From an uncultured Aliivibrio sp. (GTDB taxonomy: Bacteria > Pseudomonadota > Gammaproteobacteria > Enterobacterales > Vibrionaceae), in contig NZ_CAMLHO010000016.1 of the NCBI RefSeq assembly GCF_946479765.1, positions 1-64,000 of the forward strand: 64,000 bases of DNA, written 5' to 3'. Positions within the stretch are counted from its first letter, which is position 1. Each line of letters begins with the position of its first letter. This document shows positions 20,303 through 30,015 of the stretch, piece by piece. Both the position numbers and the translations under genes were made by a program. Under the pieces are notes generated by a model. The model did no database searches. It saw nothing but the letters and a program-made list of their open reading frames with translations, and was not told where the DNA came from.

Positions 20303-20836
20303 TCACTGTTTTTTTAAGGTAAAACGAACTTGAGAACCATCATCTTGAATAGGTACCATTTGAATCTCTATGTTCTCATTGAAGAATTCAGCACAGCCTT
20401 GAATTAAACCAAAACAGACATGAGAAAAGCATCGTGCTGAAAAATAATCCATCACCATCTCAGACTCAGTACTTGAAATAAACGTAAATTGGGGAGGGTT
20501 AGCGTCTGCATATAGCTTTTTCACTTCAATATGAATGTAATCTTCCACTTGTCTAATAAAGTCAAACGTCGAGGAGGATTTGCCTTTCAAACCAGGCATG
20601 CTATCAAACAAAGTTAAAAAGACTGATTTACCATACACTTCTTGTAGCTCTTCAATACTAATGCCAGTCAGCTTGCTTAATGAAATAATCAGCTTAACTA
20701 AATCTTTATGATCGTAAGTGCCAACTGAAGTATAAGCGCCTTCATCATTATTCTGATCGAGCATTTCTTGGCATACTTCCAAACCAAATGTGTCTTCAAC
20801 TAGCTCTAAAAACTCTGAAAAAATAATCCCTTTCAT
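20303..20836 (-). CDS. hnoX: heme nitric oxide sensor H-NOX
   Basis: A 177-residue heme protein of the H-NOX family. The start MKGIIFSEFLELVE is canonical and follows AAAGGG, so the ATG at 20836 is chosen over one six codons upstream. The proximal heme ligand is His102 (within HIEVKKLY), and the heme-propionate motif Y-x-S-x-R is Tyr131, Ser133, Arg135 (YFSAR). The family binds NO at ferrous heme and controls the partner kinase encoded next to it. In V. fischeri this pair tunes hemin uptake during squid colonisation. Family membership is certain by motif; the same role here is inferred. Confidence 0.93.
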   Translation of the reverse strand: MKGIIFSEFLELVEDTFGLEVCQEMLDQNNDEGAYTSVGTYDHKDLVKLIISLSKLTGISIEELQEVYGKSVFLTLFDSMPGLKGKSSSTFDFIRQVEDYIHIEVKKLYADANPPQFTFISSTESEMVMDYFSARCFSHVCFGLIQGCAEFFNENIEIQMVPIQDDGSQVRFTLKKQ

Positions 20837-21176
20837 ATTACGCCCTTTTATCATTTAGCTCTTTTTATCCCTTTAGCTAATAGCTTAGGCAAAAATAGCG
20901 AGAGAAGGTAATCTATAAGTTCATATTTACTCTATTTTTATCATTTACTAGACATGATACCTGTTATTTATAACGGAAAATAAACCCTATGGCATTTTTA
21001 AACCGTAAAGTTGAACATATTTTTATTGGTGAAATTATTGACTAATAAAAAACCTCACTTTTCCTATATAGAGATCTATGCATAATAATCATAGACCTCG
21101 TGATAAATTATCATTTGATTCATACTCTTCCTTTCTCTAGTATCCGCGATCTTAATTTTAACCCTAAGAGCGCTGC
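20837..21176. other. divergent intergenic region between hnoX and the His-rich gene
   Basis: AT-rich promoter region for both directions. Two small palindromes stand out: TCTATG..CATAGA at 21075-21095 and TGATAAATTATCA at 21101-21113. No gene is seen. Confidence 0.4.
21101..21113. promoter_or_regulatory. possible operator palindrome
   Basis: TGATAA-A-TTATCA is a perfect 6-1-6 palindrome, 64 bp upstream of the His-rich gene. It resembles the core of a Fur site (7-1-7) but is one base pair shorter per arm, so the regulator is uncertain. Confidence 0.3.
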
Positions 21177-21359
21177 ATGTTTTCACAATCCATTTTCGCT
21201 CAATTGGTCAGAATGAGTGTGTTATTAGTTTTATCCTTAGTTGCGGTGCATAACTCGCCAGCATTGTTGAATTTATTAGCTCAACAAGCGGTTAATAGCG
21301 GTTGTCACCAACAAACAGGTCAAGACGATAGTAACCACCATTCTCATCATCATCACTAA
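21177..21359 (+). CDS. small membrane-anchored His-rich protein
   Basis: A 60-residue protein: an N-terminal hydrophobic helix (about residues 9-32, LVRMSVLLVLSLVAVHNS), then a short linker with one Cys, and a tail SNHHSHHHH in which seven of the last nine residues counted are His or flanking Ser/Asn (six His). AAGAG precedes the start. The stop lies 9 bases before the MFS gene, so the two are almost surely co-expressed. A His-rich periplasmic tail suggests binding of Zn, Ni or Cu, perhaps as a metal donor to the transporter or as a sensor. No family was recognised. Confidence 0.65.
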   Translation: MFSQSIFAQLVRMSVLLVLSLVAVHNSPALLNLLAQQAVNSGCHQQTGQDDSNHHSHHHH

Positions 21360-21368
21360 GAGCACATT

Positions 21369-22577
21369 ATGAGTATTTTTCGTTTTCCACCACTAGTATG
21401 GTTTGGGATCGGGATTTTAATTATCAGTCTAGGGATCAGACAATCATTCGGCATTTTTATGATGCCAATTTCAGAACACTTTCAAACGGGGCGTGAATTT
21501 TTCAGCTTTGCCATTGCACTACAAAACCTTTTATTTGGGATTTTTCAACCTTTTGTGGGCATGGCATCAGACAAATGGGGATCTAAACGCATTATCATGT
21601 TGGGTGCTATCGCTTATGCATTGGGACTTGTTCTCACATCAATAGCAACAGAATCAAGCATGTTGTATTTATCTCTTGGTGCCTTAGTTGGCTTTGGTTT
21701 AAGTGCCACAAGCTATGTGATCATTTTGGGTGCAGTAGCCAAAGTTGTCCCTGCTGAGCACGCTGCTAAAGCCTTTGGTTTAACAACGGCTGCCGGCTCT
21801 TTTGGTATGTTTGCTGTCATTCCAGGCGCTCAAGCCTTAATGCATAACTTTAATTGGCAATTCGCACTGCAAATCTTTGCAATGCTATGCTCACTTATTA
21901 TCACCTTTGCCCTTTTCATGAAAACAGCGAAACAGTCTTCTCTGCAATCAGTTGCAGAAGAGAATCAAACACTAAGCGAAGCATTAAAAGAAGCCTTCTC
22001 AAATAAAAGTTATTGGTTAATCCATGCAGGATTCTTTGTGTGTGGCTTCCATGTTATGTTTATTGCAACTCATTTACCAAGTTATCTAGCAGATAAAGAC
22101 CTTCCCGCGTCAAGTGCAGCAATGGCTCTGGCTTATGTGGGTGTTTTTAATATCTTTGGTTCCTATTTCTGGGGTGTAATGGGGGATAAATACAGCAAGC
22201 GACACGTAATGTCTGCTTTGTATTTTGTTCGTACGATCGTAATTGGTGCGTTCGTAACCTTGCCTGTAACAGAGCATACTGCGGCTATCTTTGGTGGTGC
22301 GATTGGTTTTTGCTGGCTGGGTACTGTGCCACTAACTTCTGGTTTAGTTCGCCAAATCTTCGGGGCTCGTTACTTATCAACCCTGTATGGCTTAGTGTTC
22401 TTTACTCACCAAGTGGGCAGCTTTTTAGGAGCTTGGGTTGGCGGCCGTATTTATGATTATTATGGCTCATACGAACCAATTTGGTGGTCTACCGTGGTTC
22501 TGGCTTTCTGTGCCGCATTAATTCACTTACCAATTAACGATAAGCCTATTGAGAGAGTCGCATTACAGGCCGTATAA
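21369..22577 (+). CDS. MFS transporter (oxalate/formate-antiporter-like group)
   Basis: A 402-residue inner-membrane protein with 12 predicted spans in two halves. The first half has SLGIRQSFGIFMMPISEHF and the loop GMASDKWGSKRI, corresponding to the conserved MFS loop 2-3. The second half carries GVMGDKYSKRHV. Sequence style matches the OFA/monocarboxylate group, whose members move small organic anions. It is coupled to the His-rich peptide gene upstream and ends at a strong terminator. The substrate is unknown; the neighbour raises the possibility of a metal chelate. Confidence 0.8.
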   Translation: MSIFRFPPLVWFGIGILIISLGIRQSFGIFMMPISEHFQTGREFFSFAIALQNLLFGIFQPFVGMASDKWGSKRIIMLGAIAYALGLVLTSIATESSMLYLSLGALVGFGLSATSYVIILGAVAKVVPAEHAAKAFGLTTAAGSFGMFAVIPGAQALMHNFNWQFALQIFAMLCSLIITFALFMKTAKQSSLQSVAEENQTLSEALKEAFSNKSYWLIHAGFFVCGFHVMFIATHLPSYLADKDLPASSAAMALAYVGVFNIFGSYFWGVMGDKYSKRHVMSALYFVRTIVIGAFVTLPVTEHTAAIFGGAIGFCWLGTVPLTSGLVRQIFGARYLSTLYGLVFFTHQVGSFLGAWVGGRIYDYYGSYEPIWWSTVVLAFCAALIHLPINDKPIERVALQAV

Positions 22578-22582
22578 ACAGT

Positions 22583-22618
22583 AAAAGGCTCATCTTGTTA
22601 TGAGCCTTTTTTTTTCAA
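22583..22618 (+). terminator. intrinsic terminator
   Basis: Stem AAAAGGCTCA / TGAGCCTTTT, extended by one T-A pair, with a 6-base loop and T8. Confidence 0.88.
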
Positions 22619-22763
22619 AAGAAAATCTAAAAATAGTGAAGCGACTCGCAATTTACCCCTTAAGGGTTATCTTAAATTTAAGAACCAGAACAAAATAGAT
22701 TGAATTTCTATTTACTTAATTGTTTTTAATGAATTTATTTTCATTTAATGCTGGTTATATTTC

Positions 22764-24947
22764 ATGTCGATAATTACCCGTTTTTCATTTTTACATGCCT
22801 TATGTCTCTTGATATCTTTTCCTGTTATCGCAAATGTAGATAATCAATTCAACGAACTTGATGCTCTATTAAATATGTCACTGGATTCATTAGCAGAAAC
22901 TAAAGTTGTTACGGCAACTAAAACATCCCTTAGCTTATCTGATGTTCCCGCAGCTGTTCACGTAATCACGTCTAGAGAAATTGAACGCTCTAGTGCCCGA
23001 TCTATTGCAGATGTTTTGATTCTTGCTCCTGGCCTTCATGTTACAAAATATTCAGATTACGACTGGACTGTCTCTGCTCGCAGTAAAAACCAAGGGGAAA
23101 ATAATACACTGCTAGTGATCATTGATGGACGAAGTGCCGTTAATCCCATGTACTCAGGTGTGAACTGGGATACCTTGCCTGTAAGCTTAGATAATATTGA
23201 CCGTATCGAAGTTGTTCTTGGTCCTGTTGGCACAATATGGGGAGGCAACGCTGTCAATGGTGTAATAAATATTATAACTAAAGATGCAGAAAGTGCACCT
23301 AAAGCTCAAGTTAGTGCCACCGCGGGTAATTACAACTATAAAGAATTTAAAGCTCATCATAGTGGTCAATTCAATGAATATACCCATTTGTCTGGCTATA
23401 TTGAATCACTACAACATTCTCCATTTTCCGATGAAGATCCTCATTTTGATGAGCTTCGCCATTTAAAAGTATTAACCGAACGCTTTGGCATGCGTGCTGA
23501 TTATCAAAATCAACAAAATACAGTCTCGGTACAGTTTGGTGGCATCCGCTCTCGTGAAGACTACCAATGGTTAGAATACACTCCTGCTTTTTTAAATCCA
23601 ACATCACATCAAGATGATTATGATGCGTTTTTCACAGAAATGAACTCAAAAGAGCTGTTCGCTGGCGTTCAATATTTACATGACAAACCTAACGGTGACC
23701 AATGGGAAAACCAAGCGTGGATCACCCATAGTGAATCAGACAGTACCAATGAACCTGCAAGTTTTACACGATTTGATCTCGATAGCCGCTACACGTTTAA
23801 CACTCAATATTGGGGGATTTTAACGGTAGGGCTTAATGCTCGTGTTATCGATGAAGAATACGCAACTTTTACAGAAGAAGAACAGTATTTATCTCCTTAT
23901 GTACGCACGATTGATGATCATAAATTCTTAAATCAAAGTTATGGTGTCTATACAAACTGGAGTATTGATATTACTGACTCAACAGAAATCACTCTGGGTA
24001 ATCGGATCCAATACGCAAATATTACTGAAGAGTGGTACTCTCAGCCGCAAGTCAGAGCATTACAAAAATTATCCGATAATCAACGTTTGTGGATGGGTTG
24101 GGGTCGAGCAGTAATCACTCCTTCTCGTTTAGAGTTAGATACACAATTTCAAGAGAATAGTTATTGTAGCAGTTGTGCTTATACCGTTAATCCAGACGGT
24201 AGCTTAAATTACTATGACTATATGATGTCTTACCATTACTTAGGAAGCCGAGATCTAAAAATGGAATCGATTGATACCTATGAAATTGGCTACCGTTATT
24301 GGCAACACAATCAATTCCAACTTAGCGTGAGCCTGTTCTATAGCCAGCACGACAATGTAAGGGCTTACAAAGGCCTGAATGGGTACAGATACTTCACACC
24401 TGATGGCTCAGAAGGCTCTAACGGCACCATCATTGATGACATGTATACCCAACTCATCGACCCTCTTTCTCAAGAAACGATGGGAGGAGAGATCAGCGTC
24501 CAATGGCAACCAATCAACGTACTGCAAATCAATGCTAACTACAGCTACAAAACCATTAAAGGCGATTGTTCTGGCTCTATTTGTAGCTCTAATGAACTGC
24601 CAGTATTAGATCTTGAGAACACACCAAATCACTATGCAACATTGCACATGATGTGGGATATTCATCCGACGGTTTGGGTTTCATCGGTCGTTAATTATGT
24701 ATCAAAATCAGAACCTGATGAAGCTCTAGTTGCGGCTTACAGTGCTTATGGTAATGACCATCTTGTATGGCCTGAAGTGATCACCTTAGATATGTCAATT
24801 CATTGGCAACATAAACCAACCTGGCCAAGCATCAAACTCAGCGCTGAAAATCTAGGTAATAACCAAGTGAAAGAATATTCGGAGCAACATCGTCCATTTG
24901 CTAATGGCACTCAATATTATGCTGAACTCAGCTGGAACTTTATATAG
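22764..24947 (+). CDS. TonB-dependent outer-membrane receptor
   Basis: A 727-residue receptor with a signal peptide ending near residue 23. The plug domain has VVTATKTSLSLSDVPAAVHV (TonB-box-like and plug start), RSIADVLILAPGLHV and VVLGPVGTIWGGNAVNGVIN. A 22-strand beta-barrel follows and ends in the C-terminal aromatic residues WNFI. The substrate is unknown; no Fur box is clear upstream. It starts a three-gene operon with a YfiR-like protein (3-base gap) and a diguanylate cyclase, so it may act as an input for c-di-GMP signalling rather than only as an uptake channel. Confidence 0.85.
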   Translation: MSIITRFSFLHALCLLISFPVIANVDNQFNELDALLNMSLDSLAETKVVTATKTSLSLSDVPAAVHVITSREIERSSARSIADVLILAPGLHVTKYSDYDWTVSARSKNQGENNTLLVIIDGRSAVNPMYSGVNWDTLPVSLDNIDRIEVVLGPVGTIWGGNAVNGVINIITKDAESAPKAQVSATAGNYNYKEFKAHHSGQFNEYTHLSGYIESLQHSPFSDEDPHFDELRHLKVLTERFGMRADYQNQQNTVSVQFGGIRSREDYQWLEYTPAFLNPTSHQDDYDAFFTEMNSKELFAGVQYLHDKPNGDQWENQAWITHSESDSTNEPASFTRFDLDSRYTFNTQYWGILTVGLNARVIDEEYATFTEEEQYLSPYVRTIDDHKFLNQSYGVYTNWSIDITDSTEITLGNRIQYANITEEWYSQPQVRALQKLSDNQRLWMGWGRAVITPSRLELDTQFQENSYCSSCAYTVNPDGSLNYYDYMMSYHYLGSRDLKMESIDTYEIGYRYWQHNQFQLSVSLFYSQHDNVRAYKGLNGYRYFTPDGSEGSNGTIIDDMYTQLIDPLSQETMGGEISVQWQPINVLQINANYSYKTIKGDCSGSICSSNELPVLDLENTPNHYATLHMMWDIHPTVWVSSVVNYVSKSEPDEALVAAYSAYGNDHLVWPEVITLDMSIHWQHKPTWPSIKLSAENLGNNQVKEYSEQHRPFANGTQYYAELSWNFI

Positions 24948-24950
24948 CTT

Positions 24951-25541
24951 ATGCTTGAGACTCATATCGTCCCCTCTGCGAAATCAACACTGTCAGTTTA
25001 TGGTTTATACCGTAAGCTGATTTCGTACTTATTATTCTTGATTCTCATGCTTTGTATCAGCCGACCTCTGAATGCCAATAATATTCAAGATCATAACTTA
25101 AAAGCCGTTTATCTTTTTCGTTTTACACTCTTAACCAATTGGGGTGAATTTAAACCTCAAGATAATCAATATGTTTTCTGCTCCCAAGCGCCTTCAGAGA
25201 TCACTGATACGCTACGCACGCTTATCAAAAAACAACCAAACTACGGCACTGTGGTTTCTTTTCGCTCAATAAAAAAACTAACGTCACCCTCGTGCCATCT
25301 TATTTATACCACCACTCAACAGCCAAAATTACTCGCTCAGCTTAAAGCACGATATCCACATGCACTACTAATTGGTGAAGGCGCTGCATTTATTCATGCA
25401 GGTGGAAGCATTGCATTTATTAAAGAGAATAATCGAATTAAACCTCTCATCAGTTTGAACAATTTAGCACCAACGGGACTTTCTCTTCGTTCGCAGCTAC
25501 TTTCCGTTTCAGACCTTGCTGATAATAAAGAGGTCTCATGA
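24951..25541 (+). CDS. YfiR-family (DUF4154) periplasmic protein
   Basis: A 196-residue exported protein: N-terminal hydrophobic segment at about 20-42 (LISYLLFLILMLCISRP), then a YfiR-type domain (LKAVYLFRFTLLTNWGEF, SCHLIYTTTQQ, GGSIAFIKENNRIKPLIS). In Pseudomonas, YfiR is the periplasmic repressor that holds the diguanylate cyclase YfiN off. The same pairing is seen here, because its stop overlaps the start of the next gene, a membrane diguanylate cyclase, by four bases (ATGA). The inhibitory role is inferred from that family knowledge. Confidence 0.8.
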   Translation: MLETHIVPSAKSTLSVYGLYRKLISYLLFLILMLCISRPLNANNIQDHNLKAVYLFRFTLLTNWGEFKPQDNQYVFCSQAPSEITDTLRTLIKKQPNYGTVVSFRSIKKLTSPSCHLIYTTTQQPKLLAQLKARYPHALLIGEGAAFIHAGGSIAFIKENNRIKPLISLNNLAPTGLSLRSQLLSVSDLADNKEVS

Positions 25542-27511
25542 TTGCTCACTGGTTTAATGCATTGCCATTACGTAAAAAAGTGATCTACCCTATTTGGGCA
25601 CTAATGACACTCTGCACCATTATTTTAGGTGCTAGTGCTGCTCATTTTGTTGGGATCACTCACAGCGCTAACTTATACACACGTACTTCTATTTTAGCTC
25701 AGGGTATTGCGAGTAATTTATCAGGCGCTCTTATCTTTAATGACAAGATGACAGGTCTAGATCAAATGAATGCACTCTCTTTTGACTCAGAAGTAATTGC
25801 CGCTTATGTTGAAAACATTAATAATGAGCTGTTTGCAAAGCTTGATAACTTACCCGATAACTGTCAGTGGGTTGAGCTATCAATTAACTGTCAAGATTCC
25901 ATCTTTTTTACTATTACGCACCCAGTCATGCTGGACAGCGAAGTATTAGGAAACTTAACGGTATGGACATCAAAAGATAATATATTCAAACAACGTGACC
26001 AGATCATTATTATTTTCTTAATGACGACTGTCGTGCTATCAATCTTAGCACTCTTTTTTGCCCATCGCTTGCATCTACTTATTGCCACACCTTTGCTGTC
26101 TATTTTCAATTCGATGCAAAGCGTAATCAAAAAAGGGGTCACTAACCAACGCTTAGCAGTAATCCATCCTGATGAATTAGGTATGGTGACGCGTTGCTTT
26201 AATGAAATGTTAGATAATTTAAGCCATCGAGATAGCCTATTAACTCAGGCATTTCAGAATTTAGAAGATAAAAACCACTACATAAACCAAGTTCTTGATT
26301 CTCTTGAGCAAGGGTTATTAGTTGTCTCTCAGAATAAAGAAATCACCTATTACAACCCGGCAGCTAAGCAACTATTACCGAAGTTAAATACTGCTAAATA
26401 TGATATGGACTTAGGTATAAAGGCGCAAATTATCCATGAAATATTGGACGGGTTTGAGCAAAATAGTCGAATTATGGCATTACAAAACCATATAGAACAG
26501 TGCCAACGATTAGAGCCAATGGTGTTTCGTCATCAAGCCACAGGACAGCTGTATCAAATATCAACCTATCCTATTGCGGGAGATAAAAACTCACTAATCC
26601 ACATTGAAGACATCAGTAAACGGTACCTTGCCGAGCAACGTCAACGCATGGCGGAAATGATTTTTGACCAAAATACAAGCTCTGTGATCGTATTAAGCAG
26701 AGCGCTAACTATCGAAACCAAAAATAATGCATTCATTCGTACTTTTGGTGATATAGACGTGATAACACAGCTGTATTTACGTCAACCAATCAACTTCACA
26801 TTCGCAGTATTTAAACAATTATTAACCCATGGATTTCTTAAAATTGAAAGTGAGATATCCAGCACTTTAACATCCCAAACACCGAACGAGAACTCTTCTT
26901 GGCTACCTTGCTTGATAACCATAAAAATGATTAAAAACAGTGACAATAAAGTTGACTCTTTTATCGTATCTATTAGCGATCAAACACAATCTATTGAATT
27001 AAAAAGACTAAACTTTGAAACTAACCATGATGCATTAACCGGATTAGCTAATAGACAAAATGCGCACCAGACCTTGAGCAACGCTCATGCACAAAAAGAA
27101 TCTATTCATGTTCTTTTTCTCGATCTCGATGGATTTAAAGCAGTGAATGACACCTATGGGCATCAATGTGGAGATGAGCTTCTTAAAGTTATCGCGCAGA
27201 GGCTATCTAATTGCGTATATCAACATGATCTCGTTGCACGCCTATCTGGAGATGAGTTCTTATTAGGGATATCTCTATCTAAAAAAGAGCCCACCCAATC
27301 CAGTCATATTCATGAAGTGTTGCAGCGTATTTTAGCGGCAATAAATCAACCTATCGTAATTAATGGACACACTCCAAGCGTCTCTGCCAGTATTGGTGTT
27401 TATTATTGGGAACAAGGAAGTGATATAACATTAGAAAGCGCGCTACAACAAGCAGATACAGCCATGTACCGCGCTAAAGTTTCAGGTAAGAATCAATATT
27501 ATTTGATATAA
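25538..27511 (+). CDS. membrane diguanylate cyclase, YfiN-like with extra PAS-like region
   Basis: A 657-residue inner-membrane enzyme. Order: transmembrane helix (about 15-38), periplasmic CHASE8-like sensor (about 39-150), second helix (about 152-172), HAMP (about 173-235), PAS-like segment (about 250-350), a further linker, and a GGDEF domain (about 495-655). The active-site motif is SGDEF (residues 570-574) instead of GGDEF, a variant found in some active cyclases. It would make c-di-GMP, under likely control of the YfiR-like protein encoded just upstream. It ends at a perfect 15-bp hairpin shared with a converging second cyclase gene. Confidence 0.88.
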   Translation: MIAHWFNALPLRKKVIYPIWALMTLCTIILGASAAHFVGITHSANLYTRTSILAQGIASNLSGALIFNDKMTGLDQMNALSFDSEVIAAYVENINNELFAKLDNLPDNCQWVELSINCQDSIFFTITHPVMLDSEVLGNLTVWTSKDNIFKQRDQIIIIFLMTTVVLSILALFFAHRLHLLIATPLLSIFNSMQSVIKKGVTNQRLAVIHPDELGMVTRCFNEMLDNLSHRDSLLTQAFQNLEDKNHYINQVLDSLEQGLLVVSQNKEITYYNPAAKQLLPKLNTAKYDMDLGIKAQIIHEILDGFEQNSRIMALQNHIEQCQRLEPMVFRHQATGQLYQISTYPIAGDKNSLIHIEDISKRYLAEQRQRMAEMIFDQNTSSVIVLSRALTIETKNNAFIRTFGDIDVITQLYLRQPINFTFAVFKQLLTHGFLKIESEISSTLTSQTPNENSSWLPCLITIKMIKNSDNKVDSFIVSISDQTQSIELKRLNFETNHDALTGLANRQNAHQTLSNAHAQKESIHVLFLDLDGFKAVNDTYGHQCGDELLKVIAQRLSNCVYQHDLVARLSGDEFLLGISLSKKEPTQSSHIHEVLQRILAAINQPIVINGHTPSVSASIGVYYWEQGSDITLESALQQADTAMYRAKVSGKNQYYLI

Positions 27512-27516
27512 GAACA

Positions 27517-27550
27517 ACAGTGATTAGCTCATAGCTGAGCTAATCACTGT
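27517..27550. terminator. bidirectional hairpin terminator overlapping a gene end
   Basis: Perfect 15-bp stem ACAGTGATTAGCTCA / TGAGCTAATCACTGT with loop TAGC. It overlaps the last codons and stop of the minus-strand cyclase at 27540. Confidence 0.75.
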
Positions 27551-28841
27551 CTCTTTTAAGCATTGACACATCAAACTCACAGCTACTATTACCTTGCTCT
27601 TTTTTGGCTTCATACATGGCAATATCTGCAAATTTGATTAACTCTTCTCCTCTCACACTATCATCAGGATAAATAGAAACACCAATAGAAGGAGAAATGA
27701 CCATAGATTGATTATTAATCATAACAGGGAACTTAAATTGCTCTAATAGCTTAGACGTCAGTTTTTTTACGCCTGAATATTGTAAAATATCTTGTCCTAT
27801 AACTAAGAATTCATCGCCACCCAATCGAAATACGTTATCTTTAGAGCGAATGGTTTCGGCTAAAAGTTGTGCTGTTTTAATTAACACTTGATCGCCTATA
27901 TCATGACCTAACGAATCATTTATCTCTTTAAATTTATTCAAATCTAAGAAATATACCGCGACTTTTGTGTTTGTTTTCTCTGCATGATGAAGTGCGCACT
28001 GCAATTCAGTATTCACCATGCTGCGGTTTTGTAATCCTGTCAATTCGTCATGATGGGCTTTATAGGCTAACACTTCCGTTTTCTCATGCACCACTTCATT
28101 CATCTTATAAAATGCAGAAAGTAGATCCCCCATCTCGTTTTTTTCAACGACATCAGTAATATCTAATTTCTCACCTTGTTGCATTTTTTTAGTGCTTGCA
28201 AGTAAAAGATTTAGTGGGTCAAACAAGTTACGCTTCATAAAAAAGATGGTCGCAATTGCTAAAAAAACCAAAACAACAATCTGCATTTTAATCAGAGTGA
28301 CCAATTGGCTTCGGTTTTCTTTGAAATCACCTTTTCGTTTTTCTAATAATAGAAGCTCAATATTAATGAACTCATTAAGATCGGCTCTTAAACCATCCAT
28401 ATACGTTTTACCGCGATCTTCTTTTACTACTTTAAGCGCTTGAGATAAATTATCATATTCAACAAGTTCAACGGTTAGCGCTAACTCATCAAACTTTAAC
28501 TTCATTGCTTCAGCAATATTCTCTAAAGCAGCTTGCTGATCTCCATTATCTTTAGTTAACGATCTTAACTTTTGAAAAATCTGCTGTGCATTCGACATAC
28601 CCGTATAGTAAGGATCTAAATAAGTAACCTCTTGAGTTAATAAGTAGCCTCGCTGACCAGTTTCTGCATCTTTCATACTACTAAGTAATCGTTCGGAATT
28701 AGTGATCACATCATGAGTGTGAATTACCCACGCTAATTTTTTATCCCCATAGGATTCTAATTTAAATGTTAACACTGAGCTCAAAATTGAAATTGAAAAC
28801 AACACTAATAAAAATAAAACCAATTTAACCCTAACACCCAT
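27540..28841 (-). CDS. membrane diguanylate cyclase with CHASE3 sensor
   Basis: A 433-residue protein: transmembrane helix at about 5-25, periplasmic CHASE3 domain (about 35-175, with MKDAETGQRGYLLTQE), second helix (about 185-205), HAMP-like segment, and a C-terminal GGDEF domain (about 260-425) with an intact motif RLGGDEFLVIG. It converges on the YfiN-like cyclase, so two c-di-GMP synthesis genes sit tail to tail. No EAL domain is present. It is a monocistronic unit. Its CHASE3 ligand is unknown. Confidence 0.88.
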   Translation of the reverse strand: MGVRVKLVLFLLVLFSISILSSVLTFKLESYGDKKLAWVIHTHDVITNSERLLSSMKDAETGQRGYLLTQEVTYLDPYYTGMSNAQQIFQKLRSLTKDNGDQQAALENIAEAMKLKFDELALTVELVEYDNLSQALKVVKEDRGKTYMDGLRADLNEFINIELLLLEKRKGDFKENRSQLVTLIKMQIVVLVFLAIATIFFMKRNLFDPLNLLLASTKKMQQGEKLDITDVVEKNEMGDLLSAFYKMNEVVHEKTEVLAYKAHHDELTGLQNRSMVNTELQCALHHAEKTNTKVAVYFLDLNKFKEINDSLGHDIGDQVLIKTAQLLAETIRSKDNVFRLGGDEFLVIGQDILQYSGVKKLTSKLLEQFKFPVMINNQSMVISPSIGVSIYPDDSVRGEELIKFADIAMYEAKKEQGNSSCEFDVSMLKRDSD

Positions 28842-28958
28842 ACTACACCGCTACATCCAATTAACGAAAATACATAACATCCTTTTTTTATGTTAGCTTT
28901 TATTCACTTAACTACCACTTTTTATTCCAATTCAGGGCTCTACATCAAAATTTTTCGG

Positions 28959-29852
28959 TTATATTTCTCTACAAGCTTGATTTATAAACTCAATAAAGGT
29001 TTTCAATCTTTTTGGTTGATAACGGTCTCTATGATAAAGCGCTGAGAAATCAACACTAGGAATAGTCCATTTCTCAAACACTGGTTCTAATTGCTTAGCC
29101 ATCATTTCTTGTTCACAGTAAATCTGTGGCACTCGAATAATACCATTACCTGCGATAGCGCCTGCAACTAATACTCGCCCATTTTTACACTGTAAATTTC
29201 CTTTTACCGTAATATCAACCTGCTCATTATCTGCAATTGACTGAAAATGCCATTTTCTCACTGAACCAGTAAGACAATGATGCTGATGCAGCTCTTTTGG
29301 GTGCAGCGGCCTTCCATACTTAGTTAAGTAAGCAGGGCTTGCTAATGTTTCCATTTTAATATCAAGCAACTTCTTTGCGACAAACCCTGAATCTTCCAGT
29401 GCGCCCATTCGAAATGCAATATCAAACTCTTCTTCAATTAAATCGACACGGTTACTGCTAAAATCCAAACTAATAGAAACATCGGGATACTGCTGCATGA
29501 AATCATTAACAATATCAGCAAGGAATACTTCCCCTAAATAGCCACCAACACAGTTAACTTTTATTTCCCCTTGTACTTTTTCTACATAATCAACAGCAGA
29601 TAATAACGCTTGGTCTATCGTATTAAGTGCTTGCTCACACTGGTAATAGAAATGCTTCCCAGCCTCTGTTAAGCGCAGAGTGCGTGTTGTGCGTATCAGT
29701 AACGTCACGCCCATCTGTTTTTCTAAACTGCTAATTTGACGCGATACGTGGGAACGAGAAACATCAAGGGTTTCCGCCGCTTTGGTGAAGTTACCTAAGC
29801 GAGCAATAAGTACAAAAGAGCGGATATCGGTAAGATTGATTTGGTTGATCAT
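28959..29852 (-). CDS. LysR-family transcriptional regulator
   Basis: A 297-residue regulator with an N-terminal winged helix (DIRSFVLIARLGNFTKAAETLDVSRSHVSRQISSLE, about 6-40) and a periplasmic-binding-like effector domain. The ATG at 29852 is preferred because homologues begin with a similar MINQINLTD stretch; the frame runs 19 codons further upstream. It is divergent from an SDR oxidoreductase gene 163 bp away, a common arrangement in which LysR regulates the neighbour. The inducer is unknown. Confidence 0.88.
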   Translation of the reverse strand: MINQINLTDIRSFVLIARLGNFTKAAETLDVSRSHVSRQISSLEKQMGVTLLIRTTRTLRLTEAGKHFYYQCEQALNTIDQALLSAVDYVEKVQGEIKVNCVGGYLGEVFLADIVNDFMQQYPDVSISLDFSSNRVDLIEEEFDIAFRMGALEDSGFVAKKLLDIKMETLASPAYLTKYGRPLHPKELHQHHCLTGSVRKWHFQSIADNEQVDITVKGNLQCKNGRVLVAGAIAGNGIIRVPQIYCEQEMMAKQLEPVFEKWTIPSVDFSALYHRDRYQPKRLKTFIEFINQACREI

Positions 29853-30015
29853 AAAAACACCACAGTAAATAAACGCCTTTATTGTTGCAGTATAGCAACA
29901 GAGTTTCAAGTAAATGACTATATATCAACAATACAAGTGACAGTAATATACCTCCATCGCAACGAAGCAGGGTTCTGAGTTCGCTTGCTTATTGAATTTA
30001 TTGAGGAAATAGAAA

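Noticed and set aside
21071..21113. Fur box upstream of the His-rich gene.
   Set aside because: The palindrome is 6-1-6, not the 7-1-7 Fur core; kept as an unspecified operator.
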